Positions 9,301 through 18,110 of a stretch of DNA of 64,000 nucleotides are shown in pieces. A program made the position numbers and the translations under genes. How positions within the stretch are numbered: position 1 is the stretch's first letter; every line of letters starts with the position of its first letter. The stretch lies in assembly GCF_015694465.1 (NCBI RefSeq), contig NZ_JADQDO010000009.1:124001-188000 (forward strand), written 5' to 3'. The notes below the pieces were generated by a model. It saw only the letters and a program-made list of their open reading frames with translations, did not search any database and was not told the DNA's origin. Origin of the DNA: Microvirga alba. GTDB taxonomy: Bacteria; Pseudomonadota; Alphaproteobacteria; Rhizobiales; Beijerinckiaceae.

Positions 9301-10337
9301 GTATAGGAAACAGCAAAGCCCCCGTCTGGAAGAGCAACGACGAATGCTCCCTCCTGATGTCCAATCGTCCTCGAGTTGATCAGGAACTCGCCGCGGTACA
9401 TCGAGCCGTCCGCATTGTACATCTGGGCTTTGATACTGCCTTCCGAACCATCGCCCGCATCCGGTGACTGATGCTCCCAAACGACGACGAACTTGCCGTT
9501 CGTCAGGGCTGTCACCGACGGTGCCCCCTTCGGCCCTCGCGAACTCGGCGCCAGGAATTCAGGCGTGACCGGAGTGCCGTCCGGTTTGAAAATGCGCCCA
9601 CGGACGGTCGGCATCACCGGATCGTCCGCGCTCTTGCTCAGGTCTTCCCAGAAGACCGCGTAGTTACCATTGTTCAGACCGACGACTGATGAGGAACGCT
9701 GAGGATTGGTCGTCGTCGTGTTGACGCTGACTTCACCACCGAGGGGCCTCCCGCTCGCGTCATAAGCTTGAGCCCTGATGTCGGGGTCCATACCAGGCGT
9801 GGTCGAATAGGTGATGACAAAGCCGCCATTAGCCAGCGGCGCAATGGACTCGGCGGCCTGCTTCCCCGTGAAGGGTAAATTGACGTGAAAATCGCCCACC
9901 GGGACGAGGGTACCATCCTGATTGTAACCGGGCGCAGGCGTTCCATCCGCGTTGTAAATTCTGGCTCGGACTCCCCCGCCGGGATCCAATACGGTGCCAT
10001 CGACATAGTCGTTGCTATCCGACCAGGCTACGACGAACCGACCGTCGTTCAGGACCGCAATTTTTGCCTCGGATTGCACTCCTGTATAACGCATAGTGCC
10101 GGAGACCATGGTCCCGTTTACGAGAAATTCGGTGCCCTTCTTGGTGCCATCGGCGTAGAAGATCTGGCCACGAACGTCCCAGTCGCTCCCCCCGGCAGCC
10201 GCGATGCCACTCGCGTCATTCCAGATAACCACGAACGTGCCATCCGGGAGGCCCACCGATTGTGGTGCGCCCTGAGCCTTGTCGGTCGTGGTGTTGACGA
10301 GGAAGTCGCTCGTTCCCCAAAGGATCGGCGTGGCCAT
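3387..10337 (-). CDS. Giant RTX (hemolysin-type calcium-binding) secreted protein
   Basis: 2316 residues. Residues 1 to about 430 are a repetitive beta-rich region with recurrent L.DG.FVV.W, RA(Q/R)IYNADGT and (G/E)EFLVN blocks, resembling propeller-like repeats. From about 435 to 2200 there are dozens of RTX nonapeptides (GGxGxDxLx, such as GGAGNDTY and GGKGDDTY), which bind calcium after export. The last about 110 residues are a conserved tail ending EFFVI, with no N-terminal signal peptide, as expected for a type I secretion substrate. The start ATG at 10337 has a GGGGGAC site. The tail and the N-terminal repeats are shared with the second RTX protein at 19539-21713. No type I secretion ABC, adaptor or TolC gene is adjacent. 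No enzymatic domain is recognised; it could be an adhesin, S-layer-like or matrix protein. Confidence 0.9.
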   Translation of the reverse strand: MATPILWGTSDFLVNTTTDKAQGAPQSVGLPDGTFVVIWNDASGIAAAGGSDWDVRGQIFYADGTKKGTEFLVNGTMVSGTMRYTGVQSEAKIAVLNDGRFVVAWSDSNDYVDGTVLDPGGGVRARIYNADGTPAPGYNQDGTLVPVGDFHVNLPFTGKQAAESIAPLANGGFVITYSTTPGMDPDIRAQAYDASGRPLGGEVSVNTTTTNPQRSSSVVGLNNGNYAVFWEDLSKSADDPVMPTVRGRIFKPDGTPVTPEFLAPSSRGPKGAPSVTALTNGKFVVVWEHQSPDAGDGSEGSIKAQMYNADGSMYRGEFLINSRTIGHQEGAFVVALPDGGFAVSYTNGRKDYNIFDSYGIATFDGTGQRTGDDYIFELPIGARPVNNWRSNLAALSDGRLVFSWSETNSQRIDDPLGVHARILDPRDRGITLTGKDFDDDFIGTNFADSLSGKEGNDRLRGAGGNDTLVGGKGADILDGGDGSDTASYADADAEVVANLVSPAANSGDAAGDTYISIENLIGSKLGDKLTGNNGENVIDGGDGNDTLVGGGGNDSLLGGKGNDSLDGGTGVDTLIGGAGNDTYLVDDAKDKVEEAVGGGIDVVIASVSYALDANAEVEELRAVAGAAKINLTGNGIANKLVGNNADNVLDGGGGADYMEGGVGNDTYVVDDEGDVVVEAAGDDQGFDTVVIGADFAADHTYRLAAFENIEALTALNSAGDITLVGNSGANIITGNDGANGLDGGNDTVVDTLKGGKGDDTYYIRHQGDVLVELDGQGTDTALVSAAKFELDADVSIEIIKADTSGGANAFALTGNNLANTIKGAVGSDTLDGGGALDDRADQLEGGNGDDTYYVRHKGDVVVEGLNEGEDKIVAFTSYTLKNGTYVETLEAAAGVENLTLTGNNAANVIKGNALANTLDGGQGADYLAGGDGDDVYYVDDQTDRVVEAAVPGGISRDVIVVTAGIAYVLDNDVYVEELRAKEGVAVPSLTGNARANTIIGNSGDNTLDGGGGGDILQGGLGDDTYIVRTGDIILEAAEGGVDTAIAQGSFTLSRDMSVEILKAGSAAGLALTGNNLVNTIIGGAGNDTLDGGGGADVLEGGAGNDTYIIGNASVTVKEEAGEAGGYDTAIVSKSITLAEIANVEALEAAEIAGAAGNIDLTGDGGNNRLVGNSGNNRLDGGAGQDILIGGKGNDTYIVDDLGDVVSETLNSEGGTDTVITSVDFTLGSSQFIEVLKSADTSAVRLAGNGLANTLLGGGFDDTLDGGGGGDSLSGGAGNDTYIVHSAKDQITDLSGTDTVVVGFDYTLAGGTGIEVLKAADGVSGIKLTGNTSANTLIGSDGADVLDGNGGPDVLRGGKGDDTYLLTGAGVTIEEAADGGNDTVIVFTAKADLSTFANVENLAVAASVTTGVELIGNSEANGLTGGVGDDTLRGGGGADTLSGGKGDDTYFVDDAKCAVVETMNGGGGTDTVVASVDFTLGSSQFIEVLKSAGTSAVRLTGNGLANTLLGGGFDDTLDGGGGGDSLSGGAGNDTYIVHSAKDQITDLAGTADTVVVGFDYTLAGGTGIEVLKAADGVSGIKLTGNTSANTLIGSDGADVLEGGGGPDVLRGGKGDDTYQLKSAGVTIEEAADGGNDTVIVYTAKADLSGFANVENLTVAASVTTGVELIGNSEANGLTGGVGDDTLRGGGGADTLSGGKGDDTYFVDDAKYVVVETLNGGGGTDTVVASVDFTLGSSQFIEVLKSAGTSAIRLTGNGLENTLLGGGFDDTLDGGGGGDSLSGGAGNDTYFVRSAKDQITDLSGTDTVVVGFDYTLSAGAGIEILKAADDVSGIKLTGNALANTLVGSDGADVLNGGGGADVLRGGKGNDTYLLTSAGVRIEEVADGGNDTIIVYTAKADLNDFPNVENLTVADSVTTGVELIGNSGANNLTGGVGDDTLRGGGGADTLNGGKGDDTYFVDSANVTIIDTSGTDTVVASVDYTLGAGLENLRASGTGALKLTGNELNNVLIGNDAANVLDGGAGADTMQGGAGDDIYHVDQAADMVVELTGQGYDTVLTSVSYSAASADIEAITATGTAAIRLTGNALVNTLIGNDAANTLDGGAGADSMAGGAGDDIYYVDSAGDTITDTSGKDIVFTSVSYTLSGASGIETLAASSPDDVTALVLSGNSFDNTLIGNAGKNKLMGELGNDTLSGGLGNDTLTGGKGKDIFVFDTKLNKKTNFDKITDYVVKDDSIYLDNAIFKKLGKKGTPDKPVKMTKGFFTIGDAAKDKDDYIIYNAKKGILYYDADGDGAGKAVEIATLKKNLKMTAAEFFVI
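4440..6740 (-). repeat. Three near-identical tandem units (about 760 bp) inside the RTX gene
   Basis: The same block recurs with offsets of 759 and 762 bases: for example the segment at 4522 recurs at 5281 and 6043. Each unit encodes about 253 residues with several RTX turns and the segments VDFTLGSSQFIEVLKSA and DYTLAGGTGIEVLKAAD (with small variations). Nucleotide identity is high, including silent positions, so this is a recent in-frame tandem amplification or gene conversion rather than ancient repeats. Confidence 0.9.
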
Positions 10338-10535
10338 CGGTTAAGTCCCCCAGCTTTGCAGTTGCGGGCTCTTGCTTTCCCGCCTGCTATAACGTTTCGT
10401 AACACCTTACGCGTCGATACCGGGGGGGCAAGGGGTCCTGGAGCCGGCAAGCCAAGGAAGGGAGGCGGCCCTTGCAAACACGCAATACGACCCCGCGCAA
10501 ACCCTTGATCTGTAATGCGTATAAATATTTTCCTA

Positions 10536-10556
10536 CGTTATGACATTGCAATAACG
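10536..10556. promoter_or_regulatory. Inverted repeat between pbpC and the RTX gene
   Basis: CGTTAT and ATAACG separated by nine bases in the roughly 260-base gap between the end of pbpC and the start of the giant RTX gene. The local sequence is AT-rich compared with the rest of the window, consistent with a promoter or operator for the RTX gene. No regulator is known to match it. Confidence 0.3.
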
Positions 10557-10595
10557 CAAACGGAACCGGCACCCGTACCGTGCAAGCGACCTTCG

Positions 10596-12698
10596 CTACT
10601 CCACCCGCACGAGCACGCTGTCGGTTGCGCCCTTGGCGTCGATGATTGATAACCGCACGAAACCGGCTCCGCCCGGCCGCCAGGAAGCCTCGCGCCGCAA
10701 GGTGCCCGTCTCGACGGGTGCGCCGTCCACCATCCAGGTCAGGGGCGGGACGCCGCCGGAGGCTTTGAGGACGAGGCTGGCTTTTTCCTCGGCAACCTGC
10801 GCGAAACCGAGATCGACCCGGGATCCATCGAGCGGGAACGCGATCTTGAGCGGCGCCTGCACCGTGGAGGCAACCGTTTTCGGAACGTCCTTGCGCACAT
10901 GGCGCAAAGGCGGCGGCAGGGTTGCGGTGGTGGCCTGGAGGGCGAAGGGCGGGATTGCCAACGCCTCCGGCTCGGTGCCGAGACGGCCATAGGCATCGAA
11001 GAGGATAGGCGCGGCGACGAGCCGACCGACGAGGCCCGGAACGGCGGAGCCGTCGGGCCGGCCGACCCAGACTCCGATCGTGAACTGCCGGTCGTAGCCG
11101 ACAGCCCAGGCATCGCGATAACCGAAAGACGTGCCGGTCTTGAAGGCGATGCGTCCGGCAAGCGCGTTCTCGGGCGGCGGTGCGCCACGCAGGATGTCGA
11201 ACACGTACCAGGCGGCGACCGGATCAGCGATCCGCCGCTCGGGCGCCTGCGCCGCACTCTCCCCGACGCGACGCACGAGACCCGGCATATCGCCCCCCCG
11301 CGCGAGACCCGCATAGAGCCGGGTGAGATCGGTCAACGTGATGCCGAGGCCGCCGAGGCCGACGGCAAGGCCGGGGGCTGCCTCCTTCGGCATGGCGATC
11401 GCCACATCGGCCTGACGTAAACGCGACAGGAGACGGGCAGGACCAAGCTCGCTCAACAATTCCACCGCCGGCACGTTGAGGGACAATTGCAGCGCCTTGC
11501 GCGCGGTGACCGTGCCCTGAAAGGCAAGATCGAAATTCTCCGGCTGGTAAGCGCCGTAACGCGAGGGCCGGTCATCCAAAAGCGTCTCGGGATGTGCAAG
11601 CCCGTTCTCGAAAGCGAGCGCGTAGATGAAGGGTTTCAGCGCGGAGCCCGGCGACCGCAGAGCGAGCGTCATATCAATGGCCCCCGCCCGTTCGCGGCTC
11701 ATATAATCGGGGCTGCCCACCTGCGCCCGCACTTCGCCCGTGGCGTTGTCGATCACGAGAATGGCGAGGGAGAGTTTGGCATCGAGCCGCTCAATCCGCT
11801 CGCGCGCCAGCCGTTCGAGATTGGCTTGCAGACGCGCATCGATGGCAAGCCGATGCGTGCTCACGGAGGGCCGTTCCGCCAACGCAGCCTCGGCCGCGTG
11901 AGCGGCGAGCATCGGGAACGGACGGCGCGCGACCGGCACGGGCTCAGCCTTGGCGGTCTCCGCTTCCGCCGCTGTCAGGACTCCACGCTCATGCGCGCGG
12001 TCGAGCACGCGATTGCGCGCCTCCCGCGCCGCATGGGCGGAACGGTCAGGCCGGCGCGCTTCGGGCGATTGCGGCAAGGCGACCAAGAGCGCTGCCTCGG
12101 CGAAGGAGAGACGTTTCGGCTCACGCCCGAAATAGGACAGACTGGCGGCCCGCGCGCCTTCCAGATTGCCGCCATAGGGCGCAAGCGTCAGGTAAAGCCG
12201 CAGGATCTCGTCTTTCGAGAAGCGGCGCTCCAATTGGACGGCGCGCACCATCTGGCGCAGCTTCGCGCTCACGTTGCGGTCTTCGCGCGGCTCCAGGAGG
12301 CGCGCCACCTGCATGGTCAGCGTCGACCCGCCGGACACGACCGCGCCGCTGCGCACCCATTGCGCCGCCGCTCGCAACAAGGCGAGAGGATCGACGCCGC
12401 AATGGCGCTCGAACCGCGCATCCTCGTAGGCTTTCAGGATGGCGAGATAATGCGGGTCCACATCACTCGTGGCGATGGGAAGTCGCCAGCGCCCTTCCGG
12501 TGTTGCAAAGGGACGGAGCAATCGCCCATCGCGATCGAGCACCACCGTCGAGCGGCTTTCCACCATCGTCAGATCGAGCGGACCCAACGCATCGACGAAG
12601 CGCCATAGGCCAAGAGCCGGTAGAACGGCGACGCAAGCCGCGAGCATGAGGATGATCCCCCACGCCCTCGTCTTCCGTCTGTCGCCAGCGTCCATCAT
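10596..12698 (-). CDS. pbpC: Penicillin-binding protein 1C (peptidoglycan glycosyltransferase/transpeptidase-like)
   Basis: 700 residues. One N-terminal membrane anchor lies around residues 13-35. The GT51 glycosyltransferase shows EDARF at about 92 and GGSTLTMQ at 123-130. The transpeptidase-type domain keeps SALK (S352), an SLN-like LSLN, and KTGT (K520). The C-terminal BiPBP_C beta domain, about 90 residues, identifies the 1C class. The protein acts in the periplasm on the inner-membrane outer face. Its ATG overlaps the stop of the alpha-2-macroglobulin gene (ATGA), the same pairing known from E. coli yfhM-pbpC, where the macroglobulin is thought to protect cells when the wall is being repaired. 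All catalytic motifs appear intact. Confidence 0.96.
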   Translation of the reverse strand: MMDAGDRRKTRAWGIILMLAACVAVLPALGLWRFVDALGPLDLTMVESRSTVVLDRDGRLLRPFATPEGRWRLPIATSDVDPHYLAILKAYEDARFERHCGVDPLALLRAAAQWVRSGAVVSGGSTLTMQVARLLEPREDRNVSAKLRQMVRAVQLERRFSKDEILRLYLTLAPYGGNLEGARAASLSYFGREPKRLSFAEAALLVALPQSPEARRPDRSAHAAREARNRVLDRAHERGVLTAAEAETAKAEPVPVARRPFPMLAAHAAEAALAERPSVSTHRLAIDARLQANLERLARERIERLDAKLSLAILVIDNATGEVRAQVGSPDYMSRERAGAIDMTLALRSPGSALKPFIYALAFENGLAHPETLLDDRPSRYGAYQPENFDLAFQGTVTARKALQLSLNVPAVELLSELGPARLLSRLRQADVAIAMPKEAAPGLAVGLGGLGITLTDLTRLYAGLARGGDMPGLVRRVGESAAQAPERRIADPVAAWYVFDILRGAPPPENALAGRIAFKTGTSFGYRDAWAVGYDRQFTIGVWVGRPDGSAVPGLVGRLVAAPILFDAYGRLGTEPEALAIPPFALQATTATLPPPLRHVRKDVPKTVASTVQAPLKIAFPLDGSRVDLGFAQVAEEKASLVLKASGGVPPLTWMVDGAPVETGTLRREASWRPGGAGFVRLSIIDAKGATDSVLVRVE

Positions 12699-15600
12699 GG
12701 CTTCGCCTGTGTCACCTCGACCGTGCCAAACCCCGTGCGGCCATAGCGCTCGGGCCGATACATGTCTTCCACCTGCGCAGAGGGGTGGACATAGCGGCCC
12801 GGCGAAACAGCGCGGACCATATATGCAACGGTGAAGAACGCGGGCTGATCCGGCTCACGGTCGAAGGCGACGACGAAACGGTCGTCACGATATTCCGTGT
12901 GCACGGGCTCCACGTCGCGCTTGAGCCAGGAGAGACTGGCCACGTTGCCGCTGTCCACGAGTTTCGGGTTGTCGATCTCGAAACCCGCCGGCAGTCGATC
13001 AACGAGCAGCACGCGCGCCTGCCGCGCTTCTGTCTCGGTGACTTTCAGAACCACCACCAGCCGCTCGTTCTGCTGCACGGACGAGAGCTCCACCGGCTTG
13101 CCATCGAGCTTGTAGGCGCTGCGCTCGACCACATAACCGCGTGATGCGGCGGGCTCCGGCTCGATCGGGTTGCCTGTCACGGTCACGACCGCCTGCACCG
13201 CCGCCGGTCCCGCATTGGCAACGGTCACCGTGCCGTTTGCCAGCGCGGCGTCCCTGTAGCTGCGATAGAGCGCGCCTTTCTGCTCGGCACCGTTGACCGT
13301 CAAAACCATGGCTCCCGCATCGCGCGCGACGGCCTGCGCGGCCAGGACCAGCCATGCCTCTTCCTGCGTGCTCGTGCGCCGGTTGCCGCGCTCCTCATCA
13401 ATCACTTTCGCGACAGGTTGAATGAGAGCCGGAACGTTGTCGGTCTCAGAGGCGAGGGTCAGGAGTCCCGCCCCGTCGCGCAGGCGCGAGCCATAATCCG
13501 CGCGGTAGTCGCCGCTGTCGCGCTCGCCTTTCAACTGCTCGACGGCGGATGCGAACGCCTTTTGCGCGCGAGCGCGATCCCCCAGCAACGCGAGCGCGGC
13601 GGCAAGCTGGCCACGCGAAAGGGGCGATGTAAACTCGCTTATCTTGGTATCGGCGAGATATCGCAAATCGCCCATCACAGGACGTCCGTTACGCGCCAGC
13701 ACATAGGCCGCATAGGCGAGGTTCGCCGCGTTCTCCCCGACCTGCGTCGTATTGGCGACGAAATTGCGCAACCGGTCGAGGGCGACGTTGAACGCCACCT
13801 GCGGCACCGCAAAACCCCGCTCTCTGGCGCGGGTCAGGAAGTCCATGGTGTAAGCATCGAGCCAGAGATCATCTCCGCCGACCGACCAGAGACCAAAGGA
13901 GCCGTTGGAATCCTGGCGCGCCAGGACACGCTCGATGGCGCTGCGCACGCGCTCATCCGCTTTCTCGTCAAGGGAGAGCTTTTCCTCCTCCGCAAGGCGA
14001 TTGACGTAGAGCAGCGGCAGCGCGCGGCTGACGACCTGCTCCGTGCAGCCATAGGGATAGCGGTCGAGGGATTGGAGCAGGCCGGGGACGTCGAGGCTGG
14101 CAAGCGGCGAGACGGACACCGAGACGGCACCTGTTCCGGCGAGAATATCCGCCACAAGATCTTTCGAGAGGCTGAGGCTTGCACCCGGTTCGAGCGGGCG
14201 CACGACGCGGCGTGCGAGCGCCCCGGTGCCGGGCTGGATTGCGACAGTGAAGCTCTGCGAAACCTCATCGAGGCCCCGCCCTTTCAGGGTCGCCTCGATG
14301 ACGGCCGCACCTCGGCCGCCCGCAGTGACGGGGATCGTGATTCCGCTCTTTGCCTTGGCATCGAGCTTGATCATCGAACGCAAGCTGTCCGCCGGAACGA
14401 CAATGGGGCCGCGAATGTCGAGATCGATCGTGTATTCGCCTGCGGGTCCTTCCACGTTGTCGATCTGCATGAAGAAGCGCGACTGGTCGCCGACGGAAAG
14501 AAAGCGCGGCAAGGTGCCGGCGAGCACCACCGGATCGCGGATGATGACATCCGCCGAGGCATTGCCGACGCGGTCTTTCGTCCAGGCGACGGCCATGACC
14601 CGCGCGGTGCCGTTGAACGCCGGGATGTCGAATTCGATGTTTGCCGTACCATCCGCCTCCACTTTGACTACGCCAGAGAAACGGGCGAGCGGCTCTTGCG
14701 TCGGCGGAATGCCGTCGAGCGGCTTCGGCTCCATGTCGCCGCCGGAGCGGATCGCGCCGCGCGTGCCCTGCATGCCGTCGATGAGAAAGCCGTAGAGATC
14801 TCGGATCTCGGACGAGAGTCGTTTCTGCCCGAAGAAATAGGCCATCGGGTTCGGGGCTTCATAACGCGTGAGGTTGAGAATACCGACATCAACCGCCGCA
14901 ACGGTGATGCGCGCCTCCTCGCCCACTTTCAAACCGTCCACCTTTACCGGCAGCTTGAGGGTTCCGCGTGGCCGGATCTTGTCCGGCGCATTGAGACTGA
15001 CCGCAAGCGCGCGCGCATCGCGATCGATTTCAAACCACGCGGTGCCGAGCGAGCGCCCCGGCATGCGCTTCGCCGCGCGGTCGAGCGGGCGATGGGCGAG
15101 GACGACCACATAAGCGCCAGGCCCCCATTCCGCACGCACCGGCAGGCTCACATTCGTGCCGGAGGCAGTGACATCAACCACGCGAATGTCATGCACACGG
15201 TCGCTCACCACGGCGAGGGTCGCCTTGCCATCGAAACGCGGATTGAGACGAAGCTGCATGGTCTCGCCGGCGCGATAGCTCGCCTTGTCGAGTGTCATGT
15301 CGAGCAGGTCCGGCGTGTTAGCCGTTTGATCGCCCGACCAGCCGACCGTGAAGGACAGGCTTGTCTGCGCCGTCTCGCCGAGATCGGGCGCGCTCACGTC
15401 GAGCCGATATGTTCCCCATTCCACGGGAGCGGAAATGCGAGCCGCCGCATTCGCCACCACATCGACGCGCCCATCCGCGACGCGGCGGGTGTTCTTGACC
15501 GGCTCATAGCCCCAGCGACCGTCGGAATTGTACCATTGGTAGCGGCGCTCGATCTTGTAGAGGCTCCATGAAACATTGCGGCTCGCAAGGCGCGTGCCGG

Positions 15601-17941
15601 TTGGGTCGGACACAACCACATCGAACGTGGCGTTCGCGCCCTCGCCGAGCTGGCCGCTGAAATTCTTCCGCACGGCGACGACCGGGCCCTTCGGCAGGAT
15701 CGGCAGCGTCACGCTGCGCTCGACGGCGCGTCCTCCAGCCTCGGCCACCCGCAAGGTGATGCGCGCCTCCGTTGGACGCGGCGCAGCGACACTCTGCACA
15801 GGGATCTGCAAGGCCGCGCGGCCTTGCGCATCCGTGGTCGCGGCCTGTTCGATTTCAACGCTCGAAGCCTCGACCGATTCATCATCAAGGCCGATCGTGT
15901 AACCTTCGAGCCCCTTGATGCCGTTGACAGAAGATGCCGCAACCGCGACCTCGCCGGTGACATCGAGGCCGGAACCCGGCGCGCCATACAGATAGCGCGC
16001 CGACAGATCGATGGACGCCAACTGGCCGGGCCGCAGAGCCTCCACTTTCGGCACGAGATTCACTTCCAACCGTTCGGGGACATAGTCTTCGACGAGGAAG
16101 CTTGCGTCGCCGATGGAGGGACCCTTGGGGTCGGTATAGGCGGCCACGCGCCATGTTCCGCGCAACGAACCGGGCAGGATCGGAAGGGACAAGGCGCGCC
16201 CGCCGAGACCCTGATCCTCCACCAGCGCGCGGCGATATTCGACGCCATCGGGGCGGCGCACCACGAGGGTCAGCGGCACGCCTGGCACGACGATGCCCCT
16301 GGCATCCCGCAGCAACGCCGTCAGCGCCACGGTCTCGCCCGTGCGATAGACGCCGCGCTCGGTGTAGAGGTAGGCGTCGACCGCGCTCGAGACCGTGCGC
16401 CCTTTCACGCCCCGGTCAGTGAGGTCGAAAGCGGCGGCGCCGAGGTCGAGAAAGCCGTAATCGGCCCCTTCCGTCGCCACCACGAGACCGGGCGCGAGGC
16501 CCCCTTCTCCGCGCGCGAGGCCGGGATCGAACTGCGCGACGCCGGTCTTGTCGGTCTTCTTGGTCGCCAGCACTTCATTATTGCGTGCAACGAGCCTGAT
16601 CTCCACGTCAGCGCGCGGCTCTGCGCTCGCGAGTGAGCGCACGAAAACCTGCACGCCGCCCTTGCCGGTAAAGGCCGTCAGGCCGAGATCCGACACCACG
16701 AACCATTGCGTGGCGATCGCACCGTAACTGTCGTGATCCTCATTGCTCGTGGCGTCGCCATTGCCATGCGCTTTCGCGGTCATGACATAGATGCCGGGTT
16801 CCAGCTTGCCGACCGCCTCCATGACGGGGAACGCCGTGATCACGTCGCGGTTGAGATCGGAGGCGGTATCGAGCGTGCCGTTCCAGATTTTCACGCCCTT
16901 TTCGCGGGCAATCTCGCCCGCTGAATAGCGTGTGAGCTGTCCGAGAAAGTCCTCGGACCGAATGGCCGGCAGAAGATTGCGGTCGCCGATGCGGTAGACC
17001 TCCGCATCCACCTTCGACGTGTTCACCGAGACGACCGGAATGCCCTCCTGCCCCGTGCTCGGCAACACGTAATTGCGGCCCGTGAAGCGAGCGCTCGGCG
17101 CCCGGTCACGGACATAGATTTCATAATCCGCCGCCTTGAGAAGGCTCTCGCCGACGGAGGATGGCAGCCCCTGCCGCAACACGATGGCATAGCGCTCGCT
17201 ATGCTTCAGCCCATCGACGCAAAGCTGCGAGCCCTCGGCGGAGACGGCCGCATTGGCGTTTCCCGACACTGCGACATAAGGCGAGAAATCCACCTTGCCC
17301 ATGACCAGCGGATCGGAGAACTGAAAGCAGACGCGAGGCGAGGCGGCATTCGAATCCACCTTGAAGTCGGTCACGCGAAAGCCGTGCTCTTCGCGCATCT
17401 GCTCGTAGGTGGAGCGCACGCGCGGATCATCCTTTAGCTTCAGGCTCGCGGCATAGGCGTTCAAGGCGGGACGCCAGGCCTGCTGCGCGGCATAAACCTG
17501 GCCGAGCAATGCCAGCGCCGTCGCTTCATCCGCCGGCGTCGTCGCCTTTTGATAGGCGGTGTAGGCCGCTATCGCCTGACGTTCCTGCAGCTTGTAGCGC
17601 TCTTCCCAGTTGTTGCCGGGATCGACCGCAAGCGCCGCACGGGCATAGCCGGCCCAGTTCGCCCAATTGCCGGGCTCATTGGCGATGGTCGTGGTAAACA
17701 ACCCCAAGGCTTGCCGCGCATTCCCGCGCGCCAGGGTTGTCTCCGCATCGCGACGCAGAACCTGAACAGGTTTGTCGAGCGCCGTTCGGCCGCCTTCCGT
17801 CTTGAGGCTCTGTTCCAGCCGAACGCCTTGGCTCGCCAGGTCTTCGCGAACGAAGGCTTTCTGGGCTTGCGCCGGGCTCGCAAGGAAGACGGCGTTCAAA
17901 CCAATCGCGACGATGGCGCTCCGCAGCAACTGTCTGATCAT
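12695..17941 (-). CDS. yfhM: Bacterial alpha-2-macroglobulin family protease trap
   Basis: About 1748 residues, close to the E. coli protein's 1653. ATG at 17941 is chosen because GAGGG sits seven bases before it; the in-frame GTG two codons earlier is too close. The N-terminus is a signal peptide ending SPAQAQ, with no lipobox cysteine, unlike the lipoprotein form. MG-type beta domains follow, then the thioester motif GCTEQ (C1299) and the alpha-helical thioester domain rich in LDRYPYGC/LYVNRL-type segments. The family traps attacking proteases by thioester cross-linking in the periplasm. It is coupled to pbpC by a four-base overlap and is divergent from an exported protease-like protein. 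Confidence 0.95.
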   Translation of the reverse strand: MIRQLLRSAIVAIGLNAVFLASPAQAQKAFVREDLASQGVRLEQSLKTEGGRTALDKPVQVLRRDAETTLARGNARQALGLFTTTIANEPGNWANWAGYARAALAVDPGNNWEERYKLQERQAIAAYTAYQKATTPADEATALALLGQVYAAQQAWRPALNAYAASLKLKDDPRVRSTYEQMREEHGFRVTDFKVDSNAASPRVCFQFSDPLVMGKVDFSPYVAVSGNANAAVSAEGSQLCVDGLKHSERYAIVLRQGLPSSVGESLLKAADYEIYVRDRAPSARFTGRNYVLPSTGQEGIPVVSVNTSKVDAEVYRIGDRNLLPAIRSEDFLGQLTRYSAGEIAREKGVKIWNGTLDTASDLNRDVITAFPVMEAVGKLEPGIYVMTAKAHGNGDATSNEDHDSYGAIATQWFVVSDLGLTAFTGKGGVQVFVRSLASAEPRADVEIRLVARNNEVLATKKTDKTGVAQFDPGLARGEGGLAPGLVVATEGADYGFLDLGAAAFDLTDRGVKGRTVSSAVDAYLYTERGVYRTGETVALTALLRDARGIVVPGVPLTLVVRRPDGVEYRRALVEDQGLGGRALSLPILPGSLRGTWRVAAYTDPKGPSIGDASFLVEDYVPERLEVNLVPKVEALRPGQLASIDLSARYLYGAPGSGLDVTGEVAVAASSVNGIKGLEGYTIGLDDESVEASSVEIEQAATTDAQGRAALQIPVQSVAAPRPTEARITLRVAEAGGRAVERSVTLPILPKGPVVAVRKNFSGQLGEGANATFDVVVSDPTGTRLASRNVSWSLYKIERRYQWYNSDGRWGYEPVKNTRRVADGRVDVVANAAARISAPVEWGTYRLDVSAPDLGETAQTSLSFTVGWSGDQTANTPDLLDMTLDKASYRAGETMQLRLNPRFDGKATLAVVSDRVHDIRVVDVTASGTNVSLPVRAEWGPGAYVVVLAHRPLDRAAKRMPGRSLGTAWFEIDRDARALAVSLNAPDKIRPRGTLKLPVKVDGLKVGEEARITVAAVDVGILNLTRYEAPNPMAYFFGQKRLSSEIRDLYGFLIDGMQGTRGAIRSGGDMEPKPLDGIPPTQEPLARFSGVVKVEADGTANIEFDIPAFNGTARVMAVAWTKDRVGNASADVIIRDPVVLAGTLPRFLSVGDQSRFFMQIDNVEGPAGEYTIDLDIRGPIVVPADSLRSMIKLDAKAKSGITIPVTAGGRGAAVIEATLKGRGLDEVSQSFTVAIQPGTGALARRVVRPLEPGASLSLSKDLVADILAGTGAVSVSVSPLASLDVPGLLQSLDRYPYGCTEQVVSRALPLLYVNRLAEEEKLSLDEKADERVRSAIERVLARQDSNGSFGLWSVGGDDLWLDAYTMDFLTRARERGFAVPQVAFNVALDRLRNFVANTTQVGENAANLAYAAYVLARNGRPVMGDLRYLADTKISEFTSPLSRGQLAAALALLGDRARAQKAFASAVEQLKGERDSGDYRADYGSRLRDGAGLLTLASETDNVPALIQPVAKVIDEERGNRRTSTQEEAWLVLAAQAVARDAGAMVLTVNGAEQKGALYRSYRDAALANGTVTVANAGPAAVQAVVTVTGNPIEPEPAASRGYVVERSAYKLDGKPVELSSVQQNERLVVVLKVTETEARQARVLLVDRLPAGFEIDNPKLVDSGNVASLSWLKRDVEPVHTEYRDDRFVVAFDREPDQPAFFTVAYMVRAVSPGRYVHPSAQVEDMYRPERYGRTGFGTVEVTQAKP

Positions 17942-18110
17942 CGTCACGCCCTCACGTTTTTCCCGTTTGCGGAATGGACCTTAGCACCGCGCAGCCAATC
18001 GACAAGGCAACGGGAGGTGCTTCAACACACCCACCGTCGGCTTTACAGGATGAAACGAGAGGTCTTAGCTTTCGCCGGAAGGCTGAATGGCTTGGCCGGG
18101 GGAGGAATCG

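Noticed and set aside
13418-15571. A 717-codon + strand frame opposite the macroglobulin
   Set aside because: Same reason: the macroglobulin has a thioester motif and family structure, the antisense frame has none.
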